Program-made: the position numbers and the translations under genes
Shown here: piece by piece, positions 1-12,958 of the stretch
Position numbering within the stretch: the first letter of the stretch is position 1
Layout of the letters: the number at the start of each line of letters is the position of its first letter
The notes under the pieces: generated by a model
Told to the model about the DNA's origin: nothing
Seen by the model: only the letters and a program-made list of their open reading frames with translations
Databases searched by the model: none
From: Trifolium pratense
Taxonomy: Eukaryota; Streptophyta; Magnoliopsida; Fabales; Fabaceae
NCBI RefSeq assembly: GCF_020283565.1
Contig: NC_060063.1
Location: 34,558,635-34,622,634 of the forward strand
Reading direction: 5' to 3'
Length of the DNA stretch: 64,000 bases

Positions 1-1759
1 AGGTTCGCCATGTCTCGCTGAGCCTTCGCTCAGCGAAGGCCTCTGTGACAGCAAATTTTATTGATGTTTGTAAGTGTAATTAGGCACTTGTAACATGGTT
101 TAAGGGTATCCTTACATGTTTGTTGATACATGTTGATGTTGTTAATGCTTATTGTTAATCGTTATATGATTGATAAACGTGTATGCAATAAGTTGCAGTT
201 TAAAGTGAGTAATGTGATGCTTTGGCATTAAATTGCAATGTTAAGGAAATGATGTGTGTTTTATGACATAAGTGTAAATGAAACTTTATGTGTATAAAAA
301 ATGGTTATGCAGATAATTATCATATGAATAATTATGATTGGAGTGATAGGATATTGTCTTATCCTAATGTGTTAGATGTTGGAATTGTGTTTCCGCATCA
401 GTGAATGAATAGCTTCGAGCTAGATAGCGTCATGTATTTGATGTGTTTAAAAGTAATCATGCATTCATGAATAATTGTGTTATGGGAATCATGTGAATTC
501 CAATAATTGATGAAAATGGTTTATGTTTATGAAAAGTGGCCGAAGATGGGATTATGTTATCCGAAATCTAGAGTCCATATCCAAACATGATATAAAACTG
601 TGTGACTCCTCTTTATGAGTGAGATGGTTGATGATAACCGAGATCCGACATGATTTAAAACTGTATTGATGATGATTCTGCATGATCTAAAACTGACACC
701 ATCCAGCAACGATGTAAAACTGAATGAGATGGTCTAAGTTGGCCAGCATCCAACATGATGTAAAACTGTTAGTTCATCTTAAATGGGGTGACGAACATCC
801 TGCATGATGTAAAACTGACAGCATCCTGCATGATGTAAAACTGATGTAGAGTCCGTGCATGACTATAATTTGAACAGTCCGTACATGACTATAATCTGAA
901 CAGTCCGTACATGACTATAATCTGAACAGTCCGTCATGACTGAAATCTGAACAACGTGGAAATGGTACCACATGCATTAGTTGTGTCTAGGGGACATGAC
1001 ATGAGTAAATGGCATTAGATTGCATTAGGGTAAATGTACATATACTTGATAATTGTGATGTGACATTATCTGTTTGGATTGTAATGTGTTTTCCGTATGT
1101 GTTAAGCTTTGGTATTTACTAATTGTTTAATACTGTGATTGTTTGCCATGTCTTGGTATATGAGCAGAGTCTGTCATGACTATAAAATGAACACTTTGGT
1201 AGTGTCCGAGAAGACGTGAAACTATATGATTGGTGTGTTTATAAATGAATGATTAATTGGTAGTCGTATTTGACGATGTATGTGCGTGAGTTAGGAATGT
1301 ATGATAGCGTGTGAAGTGTGTAGTATACTACTCACACTTATATTTATGTTTATGTTTTCTAACTCTCTGCTTTGTGTTATTTGCTGGACCTTTGGGGGTC
1401 CAGGTTGACAGGTTATGTGTTAGCCTCGTCCGAGTGAAATGGTGAAGCTCTGCTCTGATTGAGACATGGGAAAAAGGGGTTTTATATCTATATAGAGTCC
1501 TTTGAGAACACTCTGTTTGGTTTAGTTTCATTTTGAAAATGTATCCGTTTTGTATGACTAATGACGCATCGTGTCGATGCGAAGATTTGTGTTGTTTATT
1601 CAAACATTTTACTAATTAATTGTATTAGTATTATCTTTGAATGAAGCTTGTAGTATTCAAACCAGCGCTTTATAATCATATTTTCAATTTTCCGCTGTGT
1701 ATTTTATAAAAAGATTTTATAAAGACAGAGTTAATTAATTAACCGGTTTGGGTGTTACA
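1..1759 (+). mobile_element. Partial long LTR (3' portion), TGTAAC...GTTACA family
   Basis: The segment ends at GGTTTGGGTGTTACA, the same terminus used by four duplication-bounded LTRs later in the window. It shares modules with them: TTCGCT/AGCGAA palindromes at the extreme left, repeated CATGATGTAAAACTG units, CATGACTATAATCTGAACA units, and the hairpin-forming CTGGACC...GGGTCCAG near 1384-1403. Its left end lies outside the window, so I cannot say whether it is a solo LTR or belongs to a full element, and no target duplication can be tested. The short ORFs inside it are repeat-derived and not genes. It abuts CACTA subterminal sequence, which suggests it inserted into that transposon. Confidence 0.8.
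550..956 (+). repeat. LTR-internal degenerate tandem units
   Basis: Two unit types are seen. From about 550 to 845 there are at least six copies of a unit containing CATGATGTAAAACTG, each preceded by a variable CATCC/CCGA-like word. From 845 to 956 four copies of GTCCGTACATGACTATAATCTGAACA-like units follow, with TCATGA or ACATGA at the centre. The second type recurs, inverted, in the 11646-19942 element near 12230-12290. Confidence 0.75.
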
Positions 1760-2227
1760 AATACCAGTAGTGAAACACATTTGACCAAAGGATTCCACTA
1801 CTGATATTTGAATACCAGTAGTGAAAAGTTCATAGACAAGGGATTTCACTACTGTTTTTCTTAAATCAGTAGTGAAAAGTAGACACGGTGGCAATGTTGT
1901 AATTACGTTGAAATTTGTTTTAATTGGATTTCACTACTGATTTGGTCTTCAACGGTAGTTAAATCCCTTAACTTAGAATGTATACCCTTTCCTTCTCATT
2001 CTCTCGTACGCGAAATCTTTCTCACAAAACCTTAAAACGATTTCCCAATTTTCTTATTTTCTACTTTCACTTTCCCAATTTCACTCTTTGCCCCATGAAA
2101 TTCCTCACTCTTCAACAATGTTTCCATTTCAAGATGCTTCATCCACCGCTTCTTCTACCCTAACCTCTTCGGCCACCGCTCTCTTTTCTTCTAGCTATTG
2201 CTATTGCGTGACCTAATTTGACTTTCT

Positions 2228-2329
2228 TATTTGTTCGGATTTCACGCTTTCAGTTTCGATTTGTTCCGTATTGCACGCTTTCAGGTTCGATTTGTTTGGA
2301 ATTCACCTCTTTCAGTTTCGATTTGTTCC
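2228..2329 (+). repeat. Three to four direct repeats of a ~30-bp unit
   Basis: The unit TTTCAGTTTCGATTTGTTC followed by an ...TTCACGC/CTC spacer occurs three times, with a partial fourth copy, in the 5' part of the CACTA interior. The pyrimidine-rich context resembles a captured 5' UTR or first intron. The overlapping ORFs here are by-products of the repeat. Confidence 0.6.
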
Positions 2330-4406
2330 TTTCTGATTTTTCCTATTTTGACTTCTTTTGCTCTAATTTTACTTCTTTTCTTAGGTTTCAGTTTGATTCC
2401 TTTGCATATGTTAAAAGGTAAAGTGAAATATGTTTCCATCTCTGTGTATTCGAATTGATCCCTTCCTAATTTTACTTATGTTAGTGTTCTAAAGTGTAAT
2501 TGAATTGTTTTAGCATTTGGATTTCAGTGAATCATAATGAATTAGGTCTTCTTTGATGTTTGGGTGATTATAGGCTATAGTGGAAGCAGCTGATACTGAA
2601 TTCATCATACTTGGCCAGCGAATTTATTAAATTACTTGGCCTTAAGGTACCTATTTGTTGTTTCAATTTTTGTATCAGAAACCAAATCAAACTGAATTTT
2701 ATCTGTTTAATGCTTTTTCGATTCATGTAATATTCAATGTTTCTTTTTCATTTTAATTGATTACTTTGTGTTAGGGTAATTTAAGTACTATATTTTAACC
2801 TGGTTGATTTTTTAGGATGAGGGGAGGGGGTCTGCATAGCGCCTATAGCGCCGCTATTAACATCATAGAGTTAAGCCAACCCTCATTGATATTCACGAAA
2901 GAAATGGACAAGTTCATATTGGGAATGACAATGGTTCTTAGCCATCTAATGTAGTTATCTATTATAAGTCATCAAATTACTTCAAAATTAGTTTACAGTA
3001 TCTGTTCACATGGAACACAAAACAAGTTCTTGACTTCAATTGCATTTTTTATTTTAGTTTTTTTTCTTCTTTCTGAAAAGGAATCTTTTTAGTATAAGTA
3101 AAATATCAGGACTGGATGGGGAAGATGAAAACTAATGTTTGTTTTGCTTGATTTCTATGCTTTTAGGTTTTTGTAAATGTACTTTTGTGTGTTTTATGTG
3201 AATTGGCTGATTATAATTAGAATAACCATATTCTGAATTTGATTAGAATTGGCTGTCATCATGTGGACTGAATATATACCGGAATTCCGGAAACAATTGA
3301 TCAATAACTTGATTCACTTTAATGTTTCTTTTTTTATTTTGAAGGACTTTATCTTGAGGAGATCATTAAGTGGTAACAGAAACAATCAGTTGCATTGGCT
3401 ACTCAGCACACTACAAGTAAATTGTAGCAACTGGCATGGTTGGTAATGACCTTCTCAAGTAAGCTTTAGAAACCTGGTTGTGTTATTTCTCTTCTGGATG
3501 AGGCCTAGTATGTGACCTTTGTCTATTATTGCAGTTTGAGCATGAGAAAATGAGTTCTGAGACTGTAGCTGGCATATTTGGTTAAGGTTTGGTTTTATCA
3601 ATTTTTTTGAAATATTTTGGTAATGTGTTTGCAGATTGTTACTACAATACAAAATAAGGCTTACAATTTCTAGCTATCTTCTCACTAAATCTCTTACTCA
3701 CTATTTGTCTACCCTGATCCCTTTGTCTCCTGTCGTTTTGAAGAGAGTGTCTTGTGTGCTAACTTAAAAATTTGTCTTCTCATCATCATCATCATTATCA
3801 CCATATGTTTATTCTTGCTTATTTTGGAGTATGCTATGCCTAATAATTGATTACTACTCACTCATCTTGTGTGCTGGCTTTCTCTAGTTAATTAATTCAG
3901 TACCTTATGATCAATTTGAAAGTTACATAATATGTTTTATGAATTTTAGGGAGTTCAAAGAAGCTACCAAGGTTGGTGTACTTTGGACCTTAAACACAGA
4001 GAGGTACAGTCATGTTTAAGAATGGAATTTCAAAATGATCACTGAAATTGAAATTCTTGACCACGTTAGTCTTTTGGGTCGATCAATTTAGTCCCTAAAA
4101 TTGTTCTGTAAGGGCTAATGTGATTGAGTATATTCAATTTCAGATATCGTTTTAAAATTTTGTTAATTATAGGAACATAATTGTTCCAACCTTTATGTTT
4201 TATTCTCTTTTTTGTATATTTTTATGTTTTTGTTATTATTGCATCGAGTTGATTTTTACGATGTTTTCTTGTAAGGTTGCTCGGTACAAGTCTGTTGTGC
4301 AGGTTGTTGGCACTGTGCAGGTACAAGTTTGTTTGTATATTTTAAGTTTGGAATAGTGATGTTGTTTATGTCTGCACTATGGTAGCTTAATATGTCTCAA
4401 TGACAG
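2330..4406 (+). other. CACTA interior without assignable genes
   Basis: AT-rich, intron-like sequence. A short coding-like stretch at about 3950-4006 is followed by GT, and another lies around 4275-4320, but I cannot assign either to a protein. Both sit upstream of the POLI exons and could be further captured exons or introns of the same gene. Confidence 0.4.
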
Positions 4407-5218
4407 GGACATAATATATCTGGAAAGGATCAGCGTGTTCATTGCTCCATAAATATCAACACAGAGACTGGACGCTTGTCAGCAAGAAGACCAAGTTTGC
4501 AGGTTCTTCCAGCTTGATTTTATACTTTGAACTTTCAAATAGAAGTATCTATTTTCTTTTGGATGAGGATGAGGGATATGCATAAATTTATACTTTGAAC
4601 TTTCAACACATACTATTTTAATTTTGGATTTGGATGAGGGATATGCATAAATTTATACTTTGAACTTTCAAATAGAAGTATCTATTTTCTTTTCAAATGT
4701 ATATTTGATTATCTTAATATTTTACAATTATTTGAGCTTACAGTTAGTTCTACTGCATTATAAATTTATGTGATTAATCATTGGATTTAAAATGAATTCA
4801 GATTTAATCTAACTTGTATAATTCATACATTAGAATCAATTCCAGCTTTGGAAAAAGACCGATACAAAATCCGTCAAGCATTCATTGCTGCTCCTGGAAA
4901 TTCTCTTATAGTTGCTGATTATGGACAGGTTTGTAGTTCACTTATATGTCTAATTCATTATTCATCAAGTTGATTGGTATTTCATTCTGTTGATGGAGTT
5001 ATTATGTATTGTTACAGTTGGAACTTAGGATACTTGCACATCTTACTAATTGTAAGAGCATGTTGGAAGCCTTTGAAGCTGGTGGAGATTTCCATTCCAG
5101 AACTGCAATGAATATGTACCCGTATATTCGTCAAGCGGTTGATCATGATAATAAGGAAGTGCTTCTTGAATGGCATCCTCAGTCTGGTGAAGACAAACCC
5201 CCTGTTCCTCTCCTGAAG
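4407..5218 (+). pseudogene. Fragments of plant organellar DNA polymerase I (POLI type, family A)
   Basis: Three exon-like blocks with AG/GT borders are visible: 4407-4502, 4834-4928 and 5017-5218. The first encodes the RVHCSININ-TETGRLSARRPS stretch. The second encodes EKDRYKIRQAF and VADYGQ. The third continues with LELRILAHL and ends at PPVPLLK. Together they match the fingers/palm entry of plant POLIA/POLIB-type polymerases, which replicate mitochondrial and plastid DNA. Polymerase motif A (DYGQLELR) is present across an exon junction; motifs B and C and the 3'-5' exonuclease domain are missing. Exon 2 seems to carry 2 extra bases near 4840 that shift frame. Introns are retained, so capture was at the DNA level. 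No active enzyme can come from this copy. Confidence 0.85.
4523..4692. repeat. Intronic direct duplication
   Basis: The phrase TTTGAACTTTCAAATAGAAG plus TATCTATTTTCTTTT occurs at about 4526-4560 and again at 4658-4692. The phrase GATGAGGGATATGCATAAAT occurs near 4567 and again at 4629. It lies in the intron between the first two POLI exon blocks. Confidence 0.7.
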
Positions 5219-5754
5219 GTAAGCTTTCTTTTGATATACTTATAGTTATGTATTGACCCCTGATTCGAATCACACTGCCCAGCCACATAAAACACTTATT
5301 TTATGTACAATTTTAATACTATAAACTATATGATGTGCATAGCAGTAGAAAAAAAAAAGTGTATAGCAGTAAAATTATAGTTTGTAGTATTACATGATTG
5401 AACTTGTATAGCAGTAGCATTATAGTTTATAATTTAATAGCAATAAAATGACCCGTAGTGGAATCCTCAATTCTTAAAAAAAAAAAAAACTGGAAACCAT
5501 ACATACCACTACGGATATGTGTAAATACCCGTAGTGGAATCTCATACATACCACTACGGGTATTTGTAAAAACCGACGTGGAATCCCCATAATTGCAAAT
5601 AATAATTACAGAAGAAATTAGGATACCACGACGGGTATAAAAAGACCCGACGTGGAAAGTGTGTACTTACAACGTCGACCGCGTTTACTACTGGCCACGG
5701 CCAGTAGTGGAAAGTCTGTTTGGCCAGTAGTTGTATCTCCTTTCTGCACTAGTG

Positions 5755-5815
5755 AAGGGACCAAATTGAAACCTAAAATAAACGTAAGGGATCAAATGTA
5801 TAGTTAAGTCTTTTT
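5755..5815. repeat. Half of an inverted-repeat MITE (GGGACCAAATTGAAACC family)
   Basis: GGGACCAAATTGAAACC...GTAAGGGATCAAATG...TAGTTAAG matches one arm of the complete inverted-repeat element at 6366-6707 and another half copy near 8665-8745. Its truncation exactly at the CACTA right end suggests the CACTA element jumped into it. The remaining sequence to 6095 is AT-rich with nothing recognisable. Confidence 0.65.
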
Positions 5816-6095
5816 ATATATTGTTATAGATAAAATCGACTAACAATAAAAGAAAGCAACCCATAAATATTTTATAGAAGAACTACATTTTGATTTTCCT
5901 ATTGCACCTAAAGATACGTAGGCGCAAGACCCTTCCATTGTCAAACAAATAATAATAATAAGAACTTTTTCCTTTTATTTAAGGTTATTATTATTTGATT
6001 GTGTTTATATTTTTTCTTTATTTGTGTAAAATAAGTAGTTAAAAATATTATGTTGGCTGACTCAAAGTACTTTTTTACTTGAAAGTGACTCAAAG

Positions 6096-6326
6096 TTGTT
6101 GGTTGACACTATCCATTCGAGAAGACGGGGCAATTCAGAATTTAGTTTAATTGTTAACGACATTATTCTTCTTATGTCATCTTCTTATGTAAACTTTGAG
6201 GTTAAGTTTGTTAGAGACAAACAAATTTGGTTGCTGATACTCTTGCTAGGGCGGCCAATGTTTAGGCTAGTTTTCATAAATTTGAGATTATTCCCTTATG
6301 TATGGAACATTTATCATTTGATATGA
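6096..6326 (+). pseudogene. Decayed RNase H-like C-terminal fragment (LINE / RNase H superfamily)
   Basis: The reading DTIHSRRRGNSEFSLIVNDI followed by VNFEVKFVR resembles the end of the RNase H-like domain common in plant LINE-derived proteins. Past about 6215 the family-like reading (NLVADTLARAAN, then FHKFEIIPL) is only seen in another frame and with a stop, so the copy is frameshifted and dead. It has no start context or neighbouring RT domain. LINE-like linker remnants occur about 3 kb downstream. Assignment rests on motif similarity only. Confidence 0.5.
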
Positions 6327-6365
6327 ATTAAGTTTGTTTGGATAAAAAAAAAGTAGTTAAAATTA

Positions 6366-6707
6366 GGCTTAACTACACATTTGGTCCCTTACATTTATTT
6401 TAGGTTTCAATTTGGTCTCTTACGTTTAAAAAGTATCAATTAGGTCCCTTACATTTATTTTAGGTTTCAAGTTAGTCCTTTTCGTCAATTTTGTCACTTG
6501 TGGCAGTCAATTTGCATATGTGGACAGACACGTGGCACTTCTACACGCTAACACGTGTACTGTTCAAACGGTTTAGTGACAAAACTAACAGAAAAGACTA
6601 ACTTGAAATCTAAAATAAATGTAAGGGACCAAATTAATACTTTTTAAACGTAAGAGACCAAATTGAAACCTAAAATAAACGTAAGGGACCAAATGTGTAG
6701 TTAAACC
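6366..6707. mobile_element. Long terminal-inverted-repeat MITE (~342 bp)
   Basis: The left arm GGCTTAACTACACATTTGG is matched at the right by CCAAATGTGTAGTTAAACC, and complementarity continues for about 170 bp per arm (TTACATTTATTTTAGGTTTC against GAAACCTAAAATAAACGTAA). Flanks TTAAAATTA and TTAAAAATA form an imperfect 9-bp duplication, compatible with a Mutator-like element. It has no coding capacity. Confidence 0.75.
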
Positions 6708-6761
6708 TTAAAAATATTATAATTTCCATACAATTAATTATATATAAAAATATGTAATCAT

Positions 6762-8596
<1,835 letters not shown>

Positions 8597-8663
<67 letters not shown>

Positions 8664-8790
8664 GTAAGGGACCAAATTGATATTTTTAAAACGTAAATAT
8701 ATCAAATTGAAACCTAAAATAAAAGTAAGGGATCAAATGTGTAGTTAAACCTTAAAAATATTATAATTTCCATACAATTAATTATATATA
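8597..8790. repeat. (AT)n tract and duplicated copy of 6640-6745
   Basis: After an AT tract (8597-8660), the sequence repeats the right part of the 6366-6707 MITE and its downstream flank: GTAGTTAAACCTTAAAAATA and CCATACAATTAATTATATATA. So the flanks of the 1.7-kb transposon are duplicated relative to each other. Confidence 0.75.
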
Positions 8791-9030
8791 AGGGTTATGC
8801 TAAACAGTGCCCCTGTGGCACTAGTTAAGTATACTAAAAAAGGAAACAAATGATAAAGTTAATGATGAGAGAGAATAACTTTTCACATCATTAAAACATT
8901 GAATGCACAATTTACGAGATAAAACTTCTATATTTGTATCCTTAAAAACATTGAATGCACAATTTACGAGATAAAACTTCTATATTTGTATCCTTAACTA
9001 GTGCCCGGCGGCCCTGTTTAGCATTTTCCT
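8791..9030. mobile_element. MITE (~240 bp) with ~38-bp TIRs
   Basis: The ends AGGGTTATGCTAAACAGTGCC and (inward from right) AGGAAAATGCTAAACAGGGCC both continue to GGCACTAGTTAAG. It sits in a TATATA context. The duplicated flank at 6728-6765 (ATTATATATAAAAATATGTAATC) looks like the empty site. The interior contains a perfect 52-bp tandem duplication at 8893-8944 and 8945-8996. Confidence 0.8.
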
Positions 9031-9052
9031 ATATATAATAATATGTAATCAT

Positions 9053-9095
<43 letters not shown>

Positions 9096-9310
9096 CTTCC
9101 TTATGATCAGACTAGTAATAAGTATTAAGTGAGTCCAGATTAATTATAAGGCAAACATTTACTGACGAGTGGGGTGGTAATACCTTTCCTATTCATTTAT
9201 AACTCTTCCAATTTTTTCTGTAAACAAATTAAAATTGGTGACAACTTCTTTTTCAAGAAAAAATCGACGGCAACAACGAGCAGTTATTGAAATAGTAATT
9301 ATATTAATGT

Positions 9311-9565
9311 AGTACCTTAGGATGAGACGCGATGAAAAAATCTAGGACGGTGTGGCGTGTAGAATTAAAAATTTAAATGCAAATTTAAAAATTTGGGATA
9401 TCATCGAATGAATTATGAATGACTCATAGTGCGCTAAACTTTAATGATCTAACTTTTTTTGTATTTAAACAACAACATCAGCAGCAACCATTTATTGAAA
9501 TAGTAATGATATTGTGGTACATTTGGAAGAGACGCAATGAAAAAATTTGGGACGACATTGACATG
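9311..9565 (+). pseudogene. Two diverged LINE-like linker fragments (IWKRRNEKIW type)
   Basis: From 9509 one frame reads LWYIWKRRNEKIWDDIDMYK then a stop. This resembles the linker between the zinc-binding reverse-transcriptase C-terminus and RNase H in plant LINE proteins. A more decayed parallel copy (YLRMRRDEKI, then a stop) lies near 9317-9345, with similar flanking DNA (TTATTGAAATAGTAAT). Both are short and dead. They may belong with the RNase H remnant near 6.1 kb. Confidence 0.4.
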
Positions 9566-9673
9566 TACAAATAAAGTATAATTTTTAAATGCAAATTATT
9601 CCGTAATTTTAATGAATTTGGATTCAATTATGTATGCTTCAGATGAAGTTTAAGATAATTTATCTTGGAGTGT

Positions 9674-9677
<4 letters not shown>

Positions 9678-9722
<45 letters not shown>
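9678..9722. repeat. (TAA)n microsatellite
   Basis: About 15 uninterrupted TAA/AAT trinucleotides. Confidence 0.95.
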
Positions 9723-9723
<1 letters not shown>

Positions 9724-9889
9724 CAAAATATAAATTTCTTCCTTGAAATTAACAGGTTGATTTTCCAACTTAACTTTATTAAAATCTTTTTGACAAAACT
9801 TTAATAAAATCTTAAAAAGTGTGTTTGCATACATATGTATACAAACATTTTAGAAAGTGAAATTATCAAACATAAATCTCTCATATATT

Positions 9890-10020
9890 CGGTGTGCAGC
9901 AGCAAAAGCCTGAGGCCTGAGGACAACCGCCACCGAAATGGTAGCCCCTCTTTTTACATTCAAGGGAGCAATATAGCGGTTGATCTGGACAACTCCCCAT
10001 AACGAAGCAAAGAGCTTCAG
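9890..10020 (-). pseudogene. Isolated exon-like stretch, unidentified protein
   Basis: On the minus strand a TTGATTGCAG acceptor is followed by about 50 open codons beginning LKLFASLWGVVQINRYIAPL and continuing VKRGATISVAVVLRPQ, ending at a stop near 9858. The splice-like border and amino-acid-like composition suggest a captured or relic host exon. I do not recognise the family. The adjacent 3'-side AT-rich DNA shows no partner exons. Confidence 0.35.
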
Positions 10021-10401
10021 CTGCAATCAATTAAAAGTTGTCTTAGATATCATCTAATATACAAGTTATTGTCATTTAAAACCTATGATGTAAATTTTCA
10101 TTAAAAAATATGTTTATAAAACTCAAAAATTAAAACCAAAATATAGGAATTTAAAACACAGTTCTCAAATTCTACAACAGCAAGACGTTTCATTGATAAG
10201 ACCTCAAAATTTAGTTAAAGAATAAGTTTATTACCAGCAAACATCTCTGAAGCAAGACACATAATTGCAATGATAAAAAATAGAAGATTGATGTGGGTTG
10301 CGATTATATTTTGATAGATTAACAAATAACATCTTTCAATAGACTATTTATAATCACAAGTGAAGTTAATGCACATTGAATTTTTTTAGGTTAACAAAAT
10401 A

Positions 10402-11060
10402 TCTTTTATATTATAAGCTTGTATACACAAGCAAACTTTAAACCCTAATTTGTTTTCTCTATTTTCCCTCCATTTTATCTTGCAATTTTTATTAAAAAAT
10501 AATACAATTTTGTCTTGACTAGGATTCGAACTCACAACCCTTCAATGCAAGGCAATATTTCCAACCATTATGGCAAGTATACCAATTGTGATTAAAATTA
10601 TGTGCAATAATTGATAAGCATCATCAATTTTAAAAGTATATCAAATCAAAATTATTGTTGACTATATTATTCATCACGAAATATTTTTATGTCTTTCCTG
10701 ATCAATGATTTTTTTTCTACCGGATCATAAATTTAGAGAATAATTATCATGTGAGATTTGGAAAGTTATTATCACGTGTAATTTGGAAAGTTATTATCAA
10801 ACTCAATTCTACTAAATCAATTTTTTTTGCAATACAACCAAACACAACCATAGTCATGTCACTAATCACATTCATTATTTTGTTTTTAATATTGCAGATT
10901 TAATATTAACCGATGATCAATTGATATAATATGCACTAGCAGACCAATTGTGATTTAAATTATGTCCACAAAGTGTTAAGCTCCATTTAGGAAAGATTTC
11001 ATACGACAATTAAGCACCATCAATTTTCATTGCACAATTTAAACAATTAAAAACCGATAA
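10402..11060 (+). other. Probable Helitron relative, 5' end only
   Basis: At 10401-10402 an A is followed by TCTTTTATATTATAAGCTTG, close to the 5' end of the better-preserved Helitron at 11061 (TCTCTTATATTATAAGCTTG). Downstream sequence is also alignable (AAACCCTAATTTGTTTTCTC against AAACCAAATTTTTTTCCCCTC). No matching 3' hairpin-CTRR terminus was found before 11060. The rest is AT-rich filler. Confidence 0.45.
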
Positions 11061-11629
11061 TCTCTTATATTATAAGCTTGCTAACATAAGCTAACCCTAA
11101 ACCAAATTTTTTTCCCCTCATTTTCTCTTTCTTTTTATTGCAGCTTTATATTAAAAATATACAGATTTGTCATCGAACTTGCATCTCTTACTTACAATAA
11201 AACCTTTCAACCGCTAAAACTTGTGCTTCAATTATGAAAGAATTTAGGAATCCTAATATGTTAACCCTGTTTTCAATAAATTTGAACGGCGGAATTAATC
11301 ACAATTTTTATTTATTTATGGATGTCTACTTAAGTTTATGTTCTTGATTATGTCTTTAATTTTTTTTTTTACCTTTAATTATCATCAATTTTTTAACCTT
11401 TAGTTATCAGTAATTTTTTTTAATAAGTAAACAAAACGATGGGGTTCAAAAATTATTTAAAAAATATATAAAATATAAAATAAGCACATAAACAAATATA
11501 GAATAATTAGTCCATGAAATTCCCTATACTACTCTTATTGAAAATGCTATTAGAATTTTTGTATTTTATTTTTTATTATTACATATTACACCTAATTAGA
11601 CCCATGCACCGCATGGGTCAAAGTTCTAG
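11061..11629 (+). mobile_element. Short non-autonomous Helitron (569 bp)
   Basis: The 5' end is A|TCTCTTATATTATAAGC. The 3' end has the hairpin ACCCATGC-ACC-GCATGGGT (11600-11618), followed 7 nt later by CTAG (11626-11629) and a T, giving the A-T insertion site expected for Helitrons. No Rep/helicase coding. Conserved termini, not coding content, support this call. Confidence 0.65.
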
Positions 11630-12438
11630 TTTTGAACGTAAAAACTGTAACACCCAAACCCATTATTTATATATTTCTACCTTAGTAAAAATCTTTTTCA
11701 AAATACGCAACGGAAAGTAATGTTCGATATTATAGAAGTTGTGGTTGGAGTATTACATTCTTCAATCAAAATAATACTAATTTAGTTAATTAGTAAAAAT
11801 ACTTGTTTATACAAATCTTAAATCAAATAATATATTTATTGATTATACAAAACAACCTAGATAAGGAGACTCTATATACAATATAAAACCCCTGTTCCCG
11901 TGTCACAATCAGAGCGGAGCTTCACCGACGACTCGACATCGAATACCACAAAATCCTGTAAAATCTGGACCCCCAACGGTCCAGCACATAACACATAAAA
12001 GAGAGTTAGATAACATACTCAAAATATACAAGTGTAAGTAAATTGTACTTGAACACTTCTTCATAAAAACATGCATAATCATACATTATACATATACATC
12101 ACCATCATTCATGCATATTCATATATCATGCATATTACTTCATTTATCACATAATCAATCATCTACAATTATATACCAAACATATAGTTTCACGTCGTCT
12201 CGGACAATACCAAAACATCAACAAATACATTGTTCAGATTATGGTCATGACGGACCCCGCGTTGTTCATTTTATAGTCATGACGGGCTCTGCTACTCACA
12301 TACGGATTAACAATCAACATTTACCAAGTATGTGTCAAACATCATTTATAATAAAATGTACACATAATCCCTAATGCAATCTAATGCTTCACATTCATGT
12401 TATGTCCTCTAGACACCTCTAATGCATGTGGTACCATC

Positions 12439-12765
12439 GTCTTTATCAGAGTATTTCACCTCCGATATCCGTCTTTATCAAACAAATATAGTTCGATATC
12501 CTTCTTTATTGGACAAGCCAATATCCCTAAATATTCATGATGCATGCACTCAAAACTCATGAATATATTCATCAACAATTTTGGCATATAGCCCGTCAAC
12601 AATAACGTGGAACACTATCCAACGTCCGTCTTTATTAAGATAATCAATACCTTAACATCCGTCTTTATCGAATAACATAATTCGATATACTTCTTTATTA
12701 GAATAACATACTCTAATATCCTTCTTTATTAAGTTGATTAACACCTTAATATACTTCTTTGATAT
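12439..12765 (-). repeat. Array of variable-stem hairpin units in the LTR
   Basis: Seven units share CTTCTTTAT or CGTCTTTAT on the plus strand, followed by a stem, a 5-13 nt loop, the complementary stem and ATATCC/ATATAC. Stems differ: ATTGG/CCAAT, ATCGAAT/ATTCGAT, ATTAGA/TCTAAT, ATTAAG/CTTAAT. Two units carry a single stem mismatch. The identical array is at 18360-18686. Confidence 0.8.
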
Positions 12766-12958
12766 TTAAACAAACATCATCAACAATCAACAACAATTAT
12801 AATTCACAAATATAATCAACAATTCATCAACACATCATTCTTCATCAACAAGCATCAACAAGCATCAACAATCATCAACAATCATGTAAGAATCAGCCAC
12901 TGATCGAAAATACATGCAAAGGAAGACAGCAGATGAAAAACTGGAGAAAACTGCAACA

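Larger units (their letters stand above)
1760..5754. mobile_element. CACTA-type DNA transposon, left tip missing, carrying gene fragments
   Basis: The right end reads ...TTTCTGCACTAGTG at 5741-5754, i.e. an outward CACTAGTGCAGAAA terminus. About 310 bp of subterminal repeats precede it (CCGTAGTGG / CCACTACGG and GGCCAGTAGTGG, both orientations). The left side (1760-1945) carries matching subterminal words (CCAGTAGTGAAA, TTTCACTACTG) and a segment CGGTGGCAATGTTGTAATTA, which recurs at the same relative place in the complete CACTA element at 42199. The left CACTA tip is not visible because the LTR at 1-1759 abuts here. The interior has no transposase but holds POLI exons, so it is a non-autonomous gene-capturing (Pack-type) element. 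Confidence 0.75.
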
